60,824 bases of DNA from the NCBI GenBank assembly GCA_013540605.1, contig JABVCK010000014.1:1-60824 (forward strand), read 5' to 3'. This stretch comes from Bacillota bacterium. GTDB lineage: Bacteria > Bacillota > Clostridia > Ch29. Position 1 is the first letter of the stretch, and the number at the start of each line of letters is the position of its first letter. The notes below the pieces were generated by a model. The model was given only the letters and a program-made list of their open reading frames with translations. It ran no database searches and had not been told where the DNA came from. A program made the position numbers and the translations under genes. Below are positions 24,591 to 33,685 of the stretch, piece after piece.

Positions 24591-26203
24591 TCATCCCCCG
24601 CAAACATATCATCAATCGCTTGCATCAATTCGGTAGAAGACTTTTTACTGATTTCTCCTCGAGCCGCTAACTGGAGTTGCTCATCTTGTTTTACCGCCGG
24701 GAAGTCTATAACCTTGCTAGTATCCCTTTGTTCAATGGGTTTTGTTTTTACCGCTTTTATTTCCTCGCATAATGCCATTAATTCATTTACTTTAGCAACA
24801 ATGCGCTGTTGCTCGGCAAGAGGTGGAAGGGGAAAAAGCATGTTATGTAATTCCTCAATCGAAATACCCTTAACTGTTGTACCCTCACCTCGGATACTCA
24901 GAGTTTTATAGTATGCGATAATATATCGCAAATCAATGTTCATTCTTGAAATAATTAGAGCCCTTAAATCTTGGTTGATTGCCACAGGAATTGTGTTAAT
25001 AGCTATTTTACCTAATCCCATACGAGTACAAACAATAATACTATTGGCAGGTATAAGGTTAGATGAGCTTTCTTCTAACCCTAACTCAGTTATACAATCT
25101 CGTGTATTGTCTAATATTGGCCCCGTGAGATCTTTTACACTCGCCCATGGTATATTACCATTCCAGTACGCTAAATTTTGCTTAGAAGGCGTTCCTCCAC
25201 CAATATTTTGAATAATAATATCCCCTAACCTACACCAAACCCATCCCTCAGGCAAGTCGTAAGGAGTTTCATCCTCCGAAATAGGTGGCAAAGGTTTTTC
25301 TTTTTTGATCTCCCCTTCCTTAACAAGTCGCGCTTTCTCGGCACGGATGCGCTCCAGCAAAACCGAAGCCGGTTCGTCATGAATATCTTGAGGCACAAGT
25401 TTTCCTTGTACCGCCGCTTGAAGTATGGATTTCGGTAAATACTCTTCAAAACGGCTCTCAAGAGCATCCAGTTCCTGCTCAGCTGCCTCTAATTCATCGC
25501 ATAGTGACATTAATTCATTCACTTTGGAAACAATGCGCTGTTGCTCGGCAAGCGGTGGAAGGGGAAACGGCGTGGACAGGAAATCTTCTTGAGAAACACT
25601 CGGCGAATTAAACCCGGAAAGCAATGATAAATAATATGTCTTGACAAATGGAGACAAAAGAAAACTAATGAAATAATTTATCTCAATTTTAATTGGCTTG
25701 AACACAACAAAACCCGTACTGCCAATATAGTTTTCTTTTTCGTCCTCAACCACTGCAATATTATTTAAATACGGACGCACGAGAGAATAAACAATAAAGC
25801 CCTTTTGAAGCACCCTTCGCGCACGAGACGAGAGACTTTTGACAGGGATTTGCTTTACGTCCTTTATACAATATTTTTTATTATCAATTGCATCAATATC
25901 AACATAATTTACTAATGTATTTTCGGGTAAGTTTTTATGAATATTATTGTTTTCTGCTATCTGGATAAGTTCTCCTAACCTGCACCAAATCCACCCCTCT
26001 GGCAAGTCGTAGGGAATTTCATCCTCTACAATAGGAAGCAAAGGCTTTTCTTTTTTTATTTTTCCTTCCTTAACAAGTCGCGCTTTTTCGGCACGGATAC
26101 GTTCCAGCAAAACCGAAGCCGGTTCGTCATGTATATCCTGCGGCACAAGTTTTCCCTGTACCGCCGCTTGCAATATAGACTGACGCAATTCCGCTGCTTT
26201 CAT
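24587..26203 (-). CDS. hsdS: Type I restriction-modification specificity subunit HsdS
   Basis: 538 residues made of two similar halves. Each has a conserved helix start (ILQAAVQGKLVPQDIHDEPA), a variable target-recognition domain, and the spacer motif LPPLAEQQRIV followed by a coiled coil. It dictates the target site of the HsdM/HsdR complex. The start overlaps the hsdM stop. Near-identical DNA repeats between the halves could allow exchange of recognition domains. Confidence 0.9.
   Translation of the reverse strand: MKAAELRQSILQAAVQGKLVPQDIHDEPASVLLERIRAEKARLVKEGKIKKEKPLLPIVEDEIPYDLPEGWIWCRLGELIQIAENNNIHKNLPENTLVNYVDIDAIDNKKYCIKDVKQIPVKSLSSRARRVLQKGFIVYSLVRPYLNNIAVVEDEKENYIGSTGFVVFKPIKIEINYFISFLLSPFVKTYYLSLLSGFNSPSVSQEDFLSTPFPLPPLAEQQRIVSKVNELMSLCDELEAAEQELDALESRFEEYLPKSILQAAVQGKLVPQDIHDEPASVLLERIRAEKARLVKEGEIKKEKPLPPISEDETPYDLPEGWVWCRLGDIIIQNIGGGTPSKQNLAYWNGNIPWASVKDLTGPILDNTRDCITELGLEESSSNLIPANSIIVCTRMGLGKIAINTIPVAINQDLRALIISRMNIDLRYIIAYYKTLSIRGEGTTVKGISIEELHNMLFPLPPLAEQQRIVAKVNELMALCEEIKAVKTKPIEQRDTSKVIDFPAVKQDEQLQLAARGEISKKSSTELMQAIDDMFAGDE
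25225..25425 (-). repeat. Internal hsdS repeat, second half
   Basis: This 200-bp block of hsdS matches 25975-26175, 750 bp away in the same orientation, at roughly 90 percent by eye. Both encode the conserved segment that starts each half of the specificity subunit. A second shorter pair (about 24786-24835 and 25514-25565) codes the LPPLAEQQRIV region. Confidence 0.75.
25975..26175 (-). repeat. Internal hsdS repeat, first half
   Basis: Partner of the block at 25225-25425. Same orientation, so homologous recombination between them would delete or swap the first target-recognition domain. Confidence 0.75.
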
Positions 26204-27636
26204 AGCACATCCTCCTGTGCCAAGGCTGTTTGAAGCTTTGCGAGAATACTCTCGATTCTATCCGTTAAAATTGCCTTTTCATTGCGATATTGCGCAATAA
26301 ATTCATCCGGAGGCAAAATTTCCTCGGTTTCGTGAGGAAAACCACAAAAATCCAAATTATACTCCGCCGCAACGATATCCTCCACAGGAACATATTGGGA
26401 AACATCGCTCTCTTTACGATTATTCCACCATTCATGTACAGGCGCAAAGTGCTCGTCCAACATCGGCTTTGTTTTTGAAAAATGCTTGTAGCCTTTAGGC
26501 ATTTCTAAGCGATAAAACCATACGCCTTGTGTGGGTTTACCTTTTGTAAAGAAAAGCAGGTTTGTATTGATATTGGTATACGGCGCAAACACGTCCTTAG
26601 GCAAACGGACAATGGTATGCAGATTGTTTTCCTCCAACAGTTTTTTCTTGATAGCAGCTTTTACGCCTGTTCCAAATAAAAATCCATCCGGCAAAACCAT
26701 ACCGCAGCGTCCGCCGTCTTTGAGAAGCGCCATAATATGTACCAAAAACAGATCCGCTGTTTCCGTGTTTCGTAATTCTGCGGGCACCGACTGAGAAATA
26801 GCTTTTTCTTCCGCCCCTCCAAAAGGCGGATTGGTAACAATAACGTCTACCTTGTCAGCCAAGCTATAATCTGTTGTCGGCGTACGCAAGGTATTGTCGT
26901 GCCTAATCAATGGCACGTCAATGCCATGGGCAATCAAGTTAGTGACGCACAGTAAAAAGGGAAAAGGCTTCTTTTCGATGCCCCTAATGGTTTTTTGCAA
27001 TGTTCTATACTCATCAGCCGTCTTGATATCAAAACGGTCAATGACACTGGTTAAAAATCCGCCGGTTCCACATGCCGGATCAAGGACAATTTCACCTAAC
27101 TGAGGGTTCACTTTATCTACAATAAATCTGGTAACGGGCCTTGGAGTATAAAATTCCCCGGCTTTGCCAGCGCTTTGCAGATCCTTGAGCATGGATTCAT
27201 AAATGCCATTAAACAAATGAGCGGTTTTTACTTCATCAAAGTTAATATCAGCGTTTATTTTATTAATAACTTGCCGCAAAAGCGTCCCTGATTTCATGAA
27301 GTTGTTTACGCCTTCCATGACATCACGGACAAGAAATTTTCGTGGATCTCCATCTGAAACATCCAAATTGCGCAACGCCCGGAACATATTTTCTACATGC
27401 TCAATCAGGGCATCTCCGGTAATGCCTTCATCATCTTCAGCCCAATTTCTCCATTGATATTGCTCGGGAATAACCGGAATATAATCATCCTCTAATTCCC
27501 ACTCCTGTTCTTTATAATCAAATGCTTTTAAGAAAAGCAACCAAGCAATCTGTTCTATGTACTGCGCATCGCCGTTTATACCCGCATCGATACGCATAAT
27601 GCCTTTCAGGGCCTTTGTTGTATTTGATATAGCCAT
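26200..27636 (-). CDS. hsdM: Type I restriction-modification methyltransferase HsdM
   Basis: 478 residues. The N-terminal helical HsdM_N region is followed by N6-adenine methylase motifs I 'LDPACGTGGFL' and IV 'VTNPPFGG'. It methylates adenine in the site read by HsdS. The gene lies 18 nt downstream of hsdR and overlaps hsdS by 4 nt, so the operon order is hsdR-hsdM-hsdS. Confidence 0.93.
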   Translation of the reverse strand: MAISNTTKALKGIMRIDAGINGDAQYIEQIAWLLFLKAFDYKEQEWELEDDYIPVIPEQYQWRNWAEDDEGITGDALIEHVENMFRALRNLDVSDGDPRKFLVRDVMEGVNNFMKSGTLLRQVINKINADINFDEVKTAHLFNGIYESMLKDLQSAGKAGEFYTPRPVTRFIVDKVNPQLGEIVLDPACGTGGFLTSVIDRFDIKTADEYRTLQKTIRGIEKKPFPFLLCVTNLIAHGIDVPLIRHDNTLRTPTTDYSLADKVDVIVTNPPFGGAEEKAISQSVPAELRNTETADLFLVHIMALLKDGGRCGMVLPDGFLFGTGVKAAIKKKLLEENNLHTIVRLPKDVFAPYTNINTNLLFFTKGKPTQGVWFYRLEMPKGYKHFSKTKPMLDEHFAPVHEWWNNRKESDVSQYVPVEDIVAAEYNLDFCGFPHETEEILPPDEFIAQYRNEKAILTDRIESILAKLQTALAQEDVL

Positions 27637-27654
27637 TTGGCTTACCTCCTCAAA

Positions 27655-29994
27655 TTATGCAACATAAAGTTCTTGCTCTAACTCCCGTATAGCCTGTTTG
27701 AATTTTTCTTTTCCCCCAAAGATTTTGTTGACAATAAATTGAGGGGTTCCAAACTCTCTTATGGGATTTACCTTTAAAACATCCAGACTCTCTATATTGG
27801 AAATGCCCGAATCGGCATATTTGTCCAACAAAGCGTCCAAAACGGCTGCCGCTTTTTCCCCGTATTTAGCAAAATAATTTCGTTTTTTTACCTTATTTGC
27901 CCTTTCGCGCCTTGTTAAAGGGGGTTGGTCAAATGCGATATGACACAGCAAATCAAACGGGTCAAATTCATGCCCGATTTGTTCCTGTAATTCTTCGATT
28001 AAGACGCCTTGTTCAGCAAGCTCGTCTAAAATGGCCTGCTTGCGTTCCGCGCTATTCCAAACATGTAAAAAATCATGCAACGTGGCATACTTGCTCAAAA
28101 CATTACGTTTTGTATAGTCTGTAAGAGATTCCGTAATCAGTTTCCCGTTTTTATCGATGTATTGAACTCTTTGCTTTAAAACAGATACCTCCACATCACC
28201 CACATAGTATTTCTTACGTTTGCCAGACTCCGAATCGTTATCAATGGTGTAGTCCTTAGGATCTTCTCTTACAAATTCGCTATCGGAATCATAATCATGT
28301 ATATTGCCATTTTCATCAGGCATATATTCATCATCCTGTTCACAGGGCCCGTCAAAGTCAGGATCGGCAAACAATCGCGTAGCATCTCTAAAATCAAAAA
28401 TAGTAAAAAACACTTTCCCTAAATCTTCACGAATCCGAGTGCCACGTCCAATAATCTGCTTGAATTCAGTCATACTGTTGATGTTAGTATCCAACACAAT
28501 ATATTTGACGGTCTGTATATCTACGCCGGTTGTCAATAATTTTGATGTTGTTACTAAAACAGGATATCTGCTAGACACATCGCGGAAATTGTCAAGCTGT
28601 TTTTTCCCGATATCGTCATCACCGGTAATTCGCATCACATAGCGCTCATCTTCTTTCACCAAATCGCTGTTCTCGTTAATTAGCGCCTGCCGCATGCGAT
28701 CAGCGTGTTCAGTATCAACACAGAAAAAAATGCTTTTATCCATTCGAGCATTATGAGCTTTTAAATAATTAGACACAACTTTTGCCACAACTTTAGTACG
28801 TTGCTCCAGTACCAGTTCCCGATCAAAATCGGTAATGTTATATTCACGATCCTCAATAATATTTCCAAAACGATCAGTCTGCCCAAAATAAGGGCGGAAG
28901 CCTTCGGCATCCTTATCAAGCAATACTCGAATTACCCGATAGGGAGCTAAAAATCCATCTTCAATACCTTGTTTTAACGAGTATGTATAGACAGGTTCCC
29001 CAAAATAATCAATATTAGAAACATCTTTCGTTTCTTTGGGCGTTGCTGTTAAGCCAATTTGCGTAGCAGATTTAAAATATTCTAAGACCTCTCGCCATTC
29101 ACTATCAGCTTTGGCGCTGCCACGGTGACACTCATCAACGACAATTAAATCGAAAAAATCTGGACTAAATTGACGGAAAATGTCCTTATCGCCTTCGCCT
29201 GTAAGCCCTTGATAAATAGCCAGATATATTTCATATGATTTATCCACATGTCGATGACGAATAATTGTCATTTTATCTTTAAAGGGAGCAAAATCATTAG
29301 TATAAGTCTGGTCAATAAGGGCATTTCGGTCTGCTAAAAAAAGAATACGCTTTTTAATACCAGCTTTCCACAGTTTCCAAATAATCTGAAATGCTGTATA
29401 TGTTTTTCCAGTTCCTGTTGCCATAACAAGTAATACTCGATTATTCCCTTTAGCAATAGATTCAACAGTAAGATTGATTGCATTTAACTGATAATACCGC
29501 GGTTGCTTATCAGGCCTTTCAACATAGTAAGGCTCTGTAATAACTTTTTCTTGCTTTTCATCTATACCCTTGTATTGCTTATACATCTTCCATAGTGTTT
29601 CAGGTGAGGGGAATTCAGAAATGGATAAAATTGTTTCGCGATCACTATCCTCACTATTGCGGTTATGAAAAGTGAAACCGTCACCATTTGATGTAAATAC
29701 AAACGGCACACGCAATTGTTCGGCATAACCTAATGCTTGTTGCATTCCATCCGATATTGTATGATTGTTATCCTTTGCCTCAATTATAGCAATGGGAATG
29801 TGTGGTTTATAGAAAAGGACATAATCTGCATATTTAGCTTTATCTCTCTTATAAGACCCGCCGCGAGCTATAATTCGCCCTTTTGTAATAGCATATTCTT
29901 CGCGTATTTGAGCATCAGTCCACCCAGCAGCTTTAATAGCCGGAGTTATAAACCTTGTACGTATTTCTTGTTCAGTAAGTGATCTCTTGTCCAT
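27655..29994 (-). CDS. hsdR: Type I restriction endonuclease HsdR
   Basis: About 779 residues. The N-terminal nuclease domain shows 'IAIIEAKDNN' (PD-(D/E)XK motif). The helicase follows with Walker A 'MATGTGKTYT', 'VDECHRGSA' (DEAD box) and 'GLTATPKE', and ends with a motif VI 'IIGRGTRIRED'. It translocates DNA and cuts unmethylated targets. I place the start at the ATG at 29994; a TTG 15 nt upstream is in frame. The length suits the EcoEI/EcoR124-type short HsdR. Confidence 0.92.
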   Translation of the reverse strand: MDKRSLTEQEIRTRFITPAIKAAGWTDAQIREEYAITKGRIIARGGSYKRDKAKYADYVLFYKPHIPIAIIEAKDNNHTISDGMQQALGYAEQLRVPFVFTSNGDGFTFHNRNSEDSDRETILSISEFPSPETLWKMYKQYKGIDEKQEKVITEPYYVERPDKQPRYYQLNAINLTVESIAKGNNRVLLVMATGTGKTYTAFQIIWKLWKAGIKKRILFLADRNALIDQTYTNDFAPFKDKMTIIRHRHVDKSYEIYLAIYQGLTGEGDKDIFRQFSPDFFDLIVVDECHRGSAKADSEWREVLEYFKSATQIGLTATPKETKDVSNIDYFGEPVYTYSLKQGIEDGFLAPYRVIRVLLDKDAEGFRPYFGQTDRFGNIIEDREYNITDFDRELVLEQRTKVVAKVVSNYLKAHNARMDKSIFFCVDTEHADRMRQALINENSDLVKEDERYVMRITGDDDIGKKQLDNFRDVSSRYPVLVTTSKLLTTGVDIQTVKYIVLDTNINSMTEFKQIIGRGTRIREDLGKVFFTIFDFRDATRLFADPDFDGPCEQDDEYMPDENGNIHDYDSDSEFVREDPKDYTIDNDSESGKRKKYYVGDVEVSVLKQRVQYIDKNGKLITESLTDYTKRNVLSKYATLHDFLHVWNSAERKQAILDELAEQGVLIEELQEQIGHEFDPFDLLCHIAFDQPPLTRRERANKVKKRNYFAKYGEKAAAVLDALLDKYADSGISNIESLDVLKVNPIREFGTPQFIVNKIFGGKEKFKQAIRELEQELYVA

Positions 29995-30021
29995 TTTCTC
30001 ACCACACAAAATAAGTATTTT

Positions 30022-30201
30022 TTAATTTTCGGTTTTCGTTTTTATTCGAGCATCTTCCGGCTTCTCCGCATCCTTCGGTATCGCCCAGGCCCAGCCCAGG
30101 CGCACAGCGCCCTTTATCCGGCCCTGCTCGCATAAGACCTGCACTCTGCGCGGGGATATATTCCATTTTTCAGCGGCCTGTTTTGCCGTTAAGTAATCCA
30201 T
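30022..30201 (-). CDS. Small helix-turn-helix DNA-binding protein
   Basis: 59 residues beginning MDYLTAKQAAEKWNISPRR, a MerR/excisionase-type winged helix, with the wing sequence AVRLGWAWAIPKDAEKP. The ATG at 30201 follows GAGG. This type of peptide frequently accompanies defence modules or acts as an excisionase. It lies 27 nt upstream of hsdR, so it may regulate the restriction operon. Confidence 0.7.
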   Translation of the reverse strand: MDYLTAKQAAEKWNISPRRVQVLCEQGRIKGAVRLGWAWAIPKDAEKPEDARIKTKTEN

Positions 30202-30347
30202 CGCGAATACCTCACAGAGAAAATTTGCCAATTTATTTTATTATATACGAAGAAACGAATAAAAACAATAAGTTTCTTAAATGCTCTTGTTTTTGTTTTT
30301 AAGTCCAGAAAACCAAACGAATTCTTTACAGATTCCATATTAAATAA

Positions 30348-30443
30348 AGAGAACGCCGGATCGAAACCGACATTCTCTTGATCACAGCCCATTCTTAAAT
30401 TTGCCTCACACTGCGTAATATAAACATGCCTGAACACTTTAAT
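30348..30443. repeat. Direct repeat, right copy, flanking the restriction module
   Basis: Partner of 22259-22329. On the minus strand it reads as a hairpin (AGAGAATGTCGG against CCGGCGTTCTCT) followed by TTTATTT, so it may also serve as a terminator. It fills most of the gap between the HTH gene and the 127-residue gene; I see nothing else in that gap. Confidence 0.65.
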
Positions 30444-30552
30444 CTATCTTTTCCAGCAGACATTTCACTCGCCAGCAGATCCTACGGGCTATGAGGGAAG
30501 CAAAAGCCCGCCGCATACTTGCAAACAGACAGACTTTTCCCATTAAATTTTT

Positions 30553-30936
30553 TTATTCTCCCGCCTCCTCAGCCATGAAATCCTGCATACAATCCTCCAT
30601 GTCCAGCAGGAAGGAAAACAGGAAGTATTGCCGGGCACCCGGGTGGGTTGCCAGCAGATCCACATCCTCCGGGAATTCCATACCTACAACATCATATAGA
30701 ATTCGCAGGATGTCCAGCATTTCGGTTCCCCGGTTCTCACTGTGTAGCTTGGTAAGAATGCTTGAAATTCTGTTTATGGCTTCGATATTGAAGCTGGAGA
30801 ATGTCCAGATGGTTTCAAGCAATGGGGAAGTCAGGGCTCCAGATATGAGGTTTATTTTGTCCTGGCTGATTTCATCTTTGGAAATGAGGATGCCTTTCTT
30901 TATGAGTGCGTCATAGTTGATGTTATTTTCGTTCAT
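30553..30936 (-). CDS. Unknown 127-residue element protein
   Basis: The ATG at 30936 follows AAAGGAGGC. The product is acidic and helical (MNENNINYDALIKKGI start, MEDCMQDFMAEEAGE end), with no membrane span and no domain I recognise. It lies between the restriction module and the tRNA-Ser gene, at the right end of the element. Confidence 0.5.
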   Translation of the reverse strand: MNENNINYDALIKKGILISKDEISQDKINLISGALTSPLLETIWTFSSFNIEAINRISSILTKLHSENRGTEMLDILRILYDVVGMEFPEDVDLLATHPGARQYFLFSFLLDMEDCMQDFMAEEAGE

Positions 30937-31149
30937 GGTCTTTGCCTCCTTTGCAATCACACGTTTTTCCTTGTTTTTTCCCATAGGCTTTTATAGCCGT
31001 CCGCACAGTTTGATAACATTTTTACAACAATTCTTGAAAATCGCCGTTTTGCATATGGAAGAAAAAGGATAGATTTTGATAACAATTCGGATAACATTGA
31101 TAACAATTCGGGCAGGGGATTCTTTTTCCGCCATAAGAAGGACATGAAA

Positions 31150-31182
31150 AAACCCACACAAACTCAGTGTTTATGCGGGTTT
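31150..31182 (-). terminator. Terminator after tRNA-Ser(CGA)
   Basis: On the minus strand a stem AAACCC...GGGTTT with a second inner helix (AAAC/GTTT) is followed by further T. It begins 12 nt past the CCA end of the tRNA and should end its transcript. Confidence 0.65.
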
Positions 31183-31194
31183 ACGCGTTCTGAA

Positions 31195-31283
31195 TGGCGG
31201 AGAAGGTGGGATTCGAACCCACGTGCCCTTGCGGACAACCGCATTTCGAGTGCGGCGCGTTACGACCACTTCGCTACTTCTCC
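31195..31283 (-). tRNA. tRNA-Ser(CGA)
   Basis: 89 nt including a coded CCA end. The acceptor stem GGAGAAG pairs fully with CTTCTCC. It has a long variable arm typical of serine tRNAs and a TTCGAAT T-loop. The anticodon loop CTCGAAA gives anticodon CGA. It sits next to the 5' half of another tRNA-Ser(CGA). Confidence 0.92.
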
Positions 31284-31320
31284 ATGTTAAATTTTGACGG
31301 GCGTGGACTCAAAATTATTA

Positions 31321-31360
31321 TTTCGAGTCGAGCGCCTTCGACCAGCTCAGCCATCTCTCC
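31321..31360 (-). pseudogene. 5' half of an interrupted tRNA-Ser(CGA)
   Basis: The first 40 nt of a serine tRNA (acceptor start GGAGAGATGG, D-arm, anticodon stem start CTCGA and loop CTCGAAA) are present, and then the match stops. The bases after the anticodon loop (TAATAATTTTGAG) cannot complete the stem normally. The acceptor sequence differs from the full tRNA at 31195, so this is a different gene. It looks like a host tRNA cut in the anticodon loop by insertion of the element on its left. Confidence 0.7.
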
Positions 31361-31375
31361 ATATTATATATTTAC

Positions 31376-32904
31376 TAGATTGTTGCTAAACTCTTGAAAT
31401 GTTGAAATTTCAGGAGTTTTAACCGCTATTTTAGCAGGGATTACCTCCAGTTTTGTCGAATTATATATTATCCCATTAATACCACAATCCAACAAATCAA
31501 GGAGGTAAATCCCAATGCTTAAACAATTATCTTTTTTCGATGACCTGACCGAAAGTAGCCCATCAACCGTGCTTGATCTTTTGAAAGTCCACCTTGAAAT
31601 CCAACGTCTGTTGCCTTCTTCATGGTTCTTAAGTTATTATAAGCACTACGGCCGTCATCACGATTATTCACTTTCTTCTTATGTCTGTGCTTTACTTATT
31701 CAAAAGCTTTTTTCCATCCCCACCGATGCTCTTTTGCTCCTGATTTTAAATGTCTGTCAAGAACTTAGAGTCTTCTGTGGTTTAGGTAACAAAGTCTTTG
31801 ACAAAACCATGCTTTCAAGGTTTAAATCAACCTTTGCTGACAATATTGAAGATTTCTTCCACTCTATGGTTGATCTAACTGAACCTATCTGTCAAAAGCT
31901 TGATAAAGAAGCTGCTAAAACTTTGATTATTGATACTACAGGAATTGAAGTCTATGTCAAGGAGAATAACCCCAAATTTTTCAACACTATCTTGAAATGC
32001 CTGGAAAACTACTACAAATCCAGAGGCATGGATTATTCCCAAACCGATATTTACAAGGCCGCTTGGGCTCAAATGCCCAAACATGCGGAGGCAAATACCG
32101 AGGCTAAACTCCAGTACGTAAACGGGCACTTTACCTACGCTCTCAAAGGCGCCATTATGTGTAATGCTTCAGGTATTATACGGCATATGGAGTTCTGTGA
32201 TTCCTTCGTTGAGGATAACACAGACGCTCTTGACCCAGAGGAGGCCAAATACAACTCTGACATTAAAATCTTCAAACCCGCTCTAGATCACTTCTTCGAA
32301 CGTCACCCATCTTCAAACTATCGGTATATCATCGGTGATTCCGGCTTTGATTCGGATAGTAACAACAATCATGCCTATTACCAATATGGCCTTATCCCTT
32401 TGATTTCCTTGAACCCCAGGAATTCTGACCCTACGCGTCCCCAACCGGGTGTTGTTGATGGCGTTCTAACTTGTCCCAAGGACCCAACCTTGCCTTTGAA
32501 ATTCGACTGTGAAATCAAGGGTAAAAACCGTACTCCCAGGCTCAAATACATGTGCCCTAAGTGTCGCCGTACTTCCAAAGGCTATGTCTGCTCTTGTGAA
32601 CATCCCTGTACTGACTGCAAATGCGGATATATACACTATGAAAAACCATCGGATGACATCCGTTCCCATCCCATCATCCCAAGAGATTCGGAACAGTGGG
32701 AAGAAATCGCAGGCAGCAGGCATATTGTTGAGCAGGTAATCTCAAGGCTTAAGCTGCCTCTCAGATTTTCTCTTTCTCCTGTAGTACTCTATTCACTTGT
32801 CAATAAACAACTCATTTTTTATTACAGCAAACTGACTTCTAGTGTATATACTGGTACATGTTTCCAAAATCCTGCTAAAAAACTTTGAGTTTAGCAACTT
32901 CCTA
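31376..32904 (+). mobile_element. IS1182-family insertion sequence, intact
   Basis: The ends are imperfect 18-bp inverted repeats: TAGATTGTTGCTAAACTC on the left, and the right end read inward TAGGAAGTTGCTAAACTC (15 of 18 match). A 10-bp direct repeat ATATATTTAC flanks the element on both sides (31366-31375 and 32905-32914). Total length is 1,529 bp with one transposase gene. The insertion point is just beyond the stop of the tRNA deaminase gene. Confidence 0.85.
31515..32888 (+). CDS. IS1182-type DDE transposase
   Basis: 457 residues. An N-terminal DUF772-like helical region ('LDLLKVHLEIQRLLPSSWF', 'YVCALLIQKLF') is followed by a DDE/RNase H-fold catalytic part with 'LIIDTTGIEVYV' (first Asp) and 'RYIIGDSGFDSD' (second Asp). 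A cysteine-rich insert (CPKC, CSC, CTDCKCG) precedes the end. The ATG at 31515 has AAGGAGG. The frame is intact, so the element may still be active. Confidence 0.88.
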   Translation: MLKQLSFFDDLTESSPSTVLDLLKVHLEIQRLLPSSWFLSYYKHYGRHHDYSLSSYVCALLIQKLFSIPTDALLLLILNVCQELRVFCGLGNKVFDKTMLSRFKSTFADNIEDFFHSMVDLTEPICQKLDKEAAKTLIIDTTGIEVYVKENNPKFFNTILKCLENYYKSRGMDYSQTDIYKAAWAQMPKHAEANTEAKLQYVNGHFTYALKGAIMCNASGIIRHMEFCDSFVEDNTDALDPEEAKYNSDIKIFKPALDHFFERHPSSNYRYIIGDSGFDSDSNNNHAYYQYGLIPLISLNPRNSDPTRPQPGVVDGVLTCPKDPTLPLKFDCEIKGKNRTPRLKYMCPKCRRTSKGYVCSCEHPCTDCKCGYIHYEKPSDDIRSHPIIPRDSEQWEEIAGSRHIVEQVISRLKLPLRFSLSPVVLYSLVNKQLIFYYSKLTSSVYTGTCFQNPAKKL

Positions 32905-32914
32905 ATATATTTAC

Positions 32915-33358
32915 TTATCTTCTAGCCCGGAAGAATTCCCTCAAAAGTTCCGAGCATTCGTCCTGCAACACACCGTAAACTACCTCTAGTCTGTGATTCA
33001 GCCTCTTATCCTGGACTATATTATATACCGAACCTGCTGCACCGGCCTTGAAATCAAAGGCACCGACAACCAGCTTCTTAAGTCTGGCCTCGACCATTGC
33101 ACCGGCGCACATGGAGCAGGGTTCCAGCGTAACAACCATGGTGCAGTCCTCAAGCCTCCATCCTCCCAGTTCTTTTCCTGCTTCCCTGATAGCAAGGACC
33201 TCTGCATGGGCTGTGGCGTCATTGAGGCTTTCAACCCTGTTATGAGCCTTTGCTATAATCCTATCTTCTTTGATAATGACAGCCCCCACCGGTACTTCTC
33301 CCTTTTGAAAGGCGGTGCGGGCTTCTTCCAAAGCGACCTTCATAAAATTTTCATACAT
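32915..33358 (-). CDS. tadA: tRNA-specific adenosine deaminase
   Basis: 147 residues. The zinc-deaminase motifs are 'DATAHAEVLAI' (HAE) and 'LEPCSMCAGAM' (PCxxC). It converts adenosine 34 to inosine in tRNA-Arg(ACG), whose gene is at 51907. The IS1182 element inserted directly next to its stop codon (the target duplication ends at 32914), leaving the gene intact. Confidence 0.93.
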   Translation of the reverse strand: MYENFMKVALEEARTAFQKGEVPVGAVIIKEDRIIAKAHNRVESLNDATAHAEVLAIREAGKELGGWRLEDCTMVVTLEPCSMCAGAMVEARLKKLVVGAFDFKAGAAGSVYNIVQDKRLNHRLEVVYGVLQDECSELLREFFRARR

Positions 33359-33393
33359 TTTATTTGCAACTCCCCTCTATAGGGAGAAAAAAA

Positions 33394-33470
33394 TGGTGCG
33401 CATGAAGGGACTCGAACCCCCGGCCTGCGGTTTAGGAAACCGACGCTCTATCCTACTGAGCTACATGCGC
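33394..33470 (-). tRNA. tRNA-Arg(CCU)
   Basis: 77 nt with CCA coded. Acceptor GCGCATG pairs with CATGCGC, and the T-loop is GTTCGAGTC. The anticodon loop TTCCTAA gives anticodon CCU. Confidence 0.9.
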
Positions 33471-33685
33471 AAATTCACGCATAAAATATAATACAATGAA
33501 ACAATGAATTTGTCAACCCTTTAAAAACTCTTGCTTTGACCATGTTTTCCCATCTTAAAACCTGATAATCATTATTCTAATATAGTTCCCAAAACATTAT
33601 GATTTATTGCACTTGTACTTTTCTCATTAAATGTATTCTATGATATAATATGATTTAATATTATAAAAAAAACGGGTGTATCATA

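Noticed and set aside
30957-31157. 66-codon minus-strand frame near tRNA-Ser
   Set aside because: No ribosome-binding site, no family features, and it ends at the tRNA terminator.
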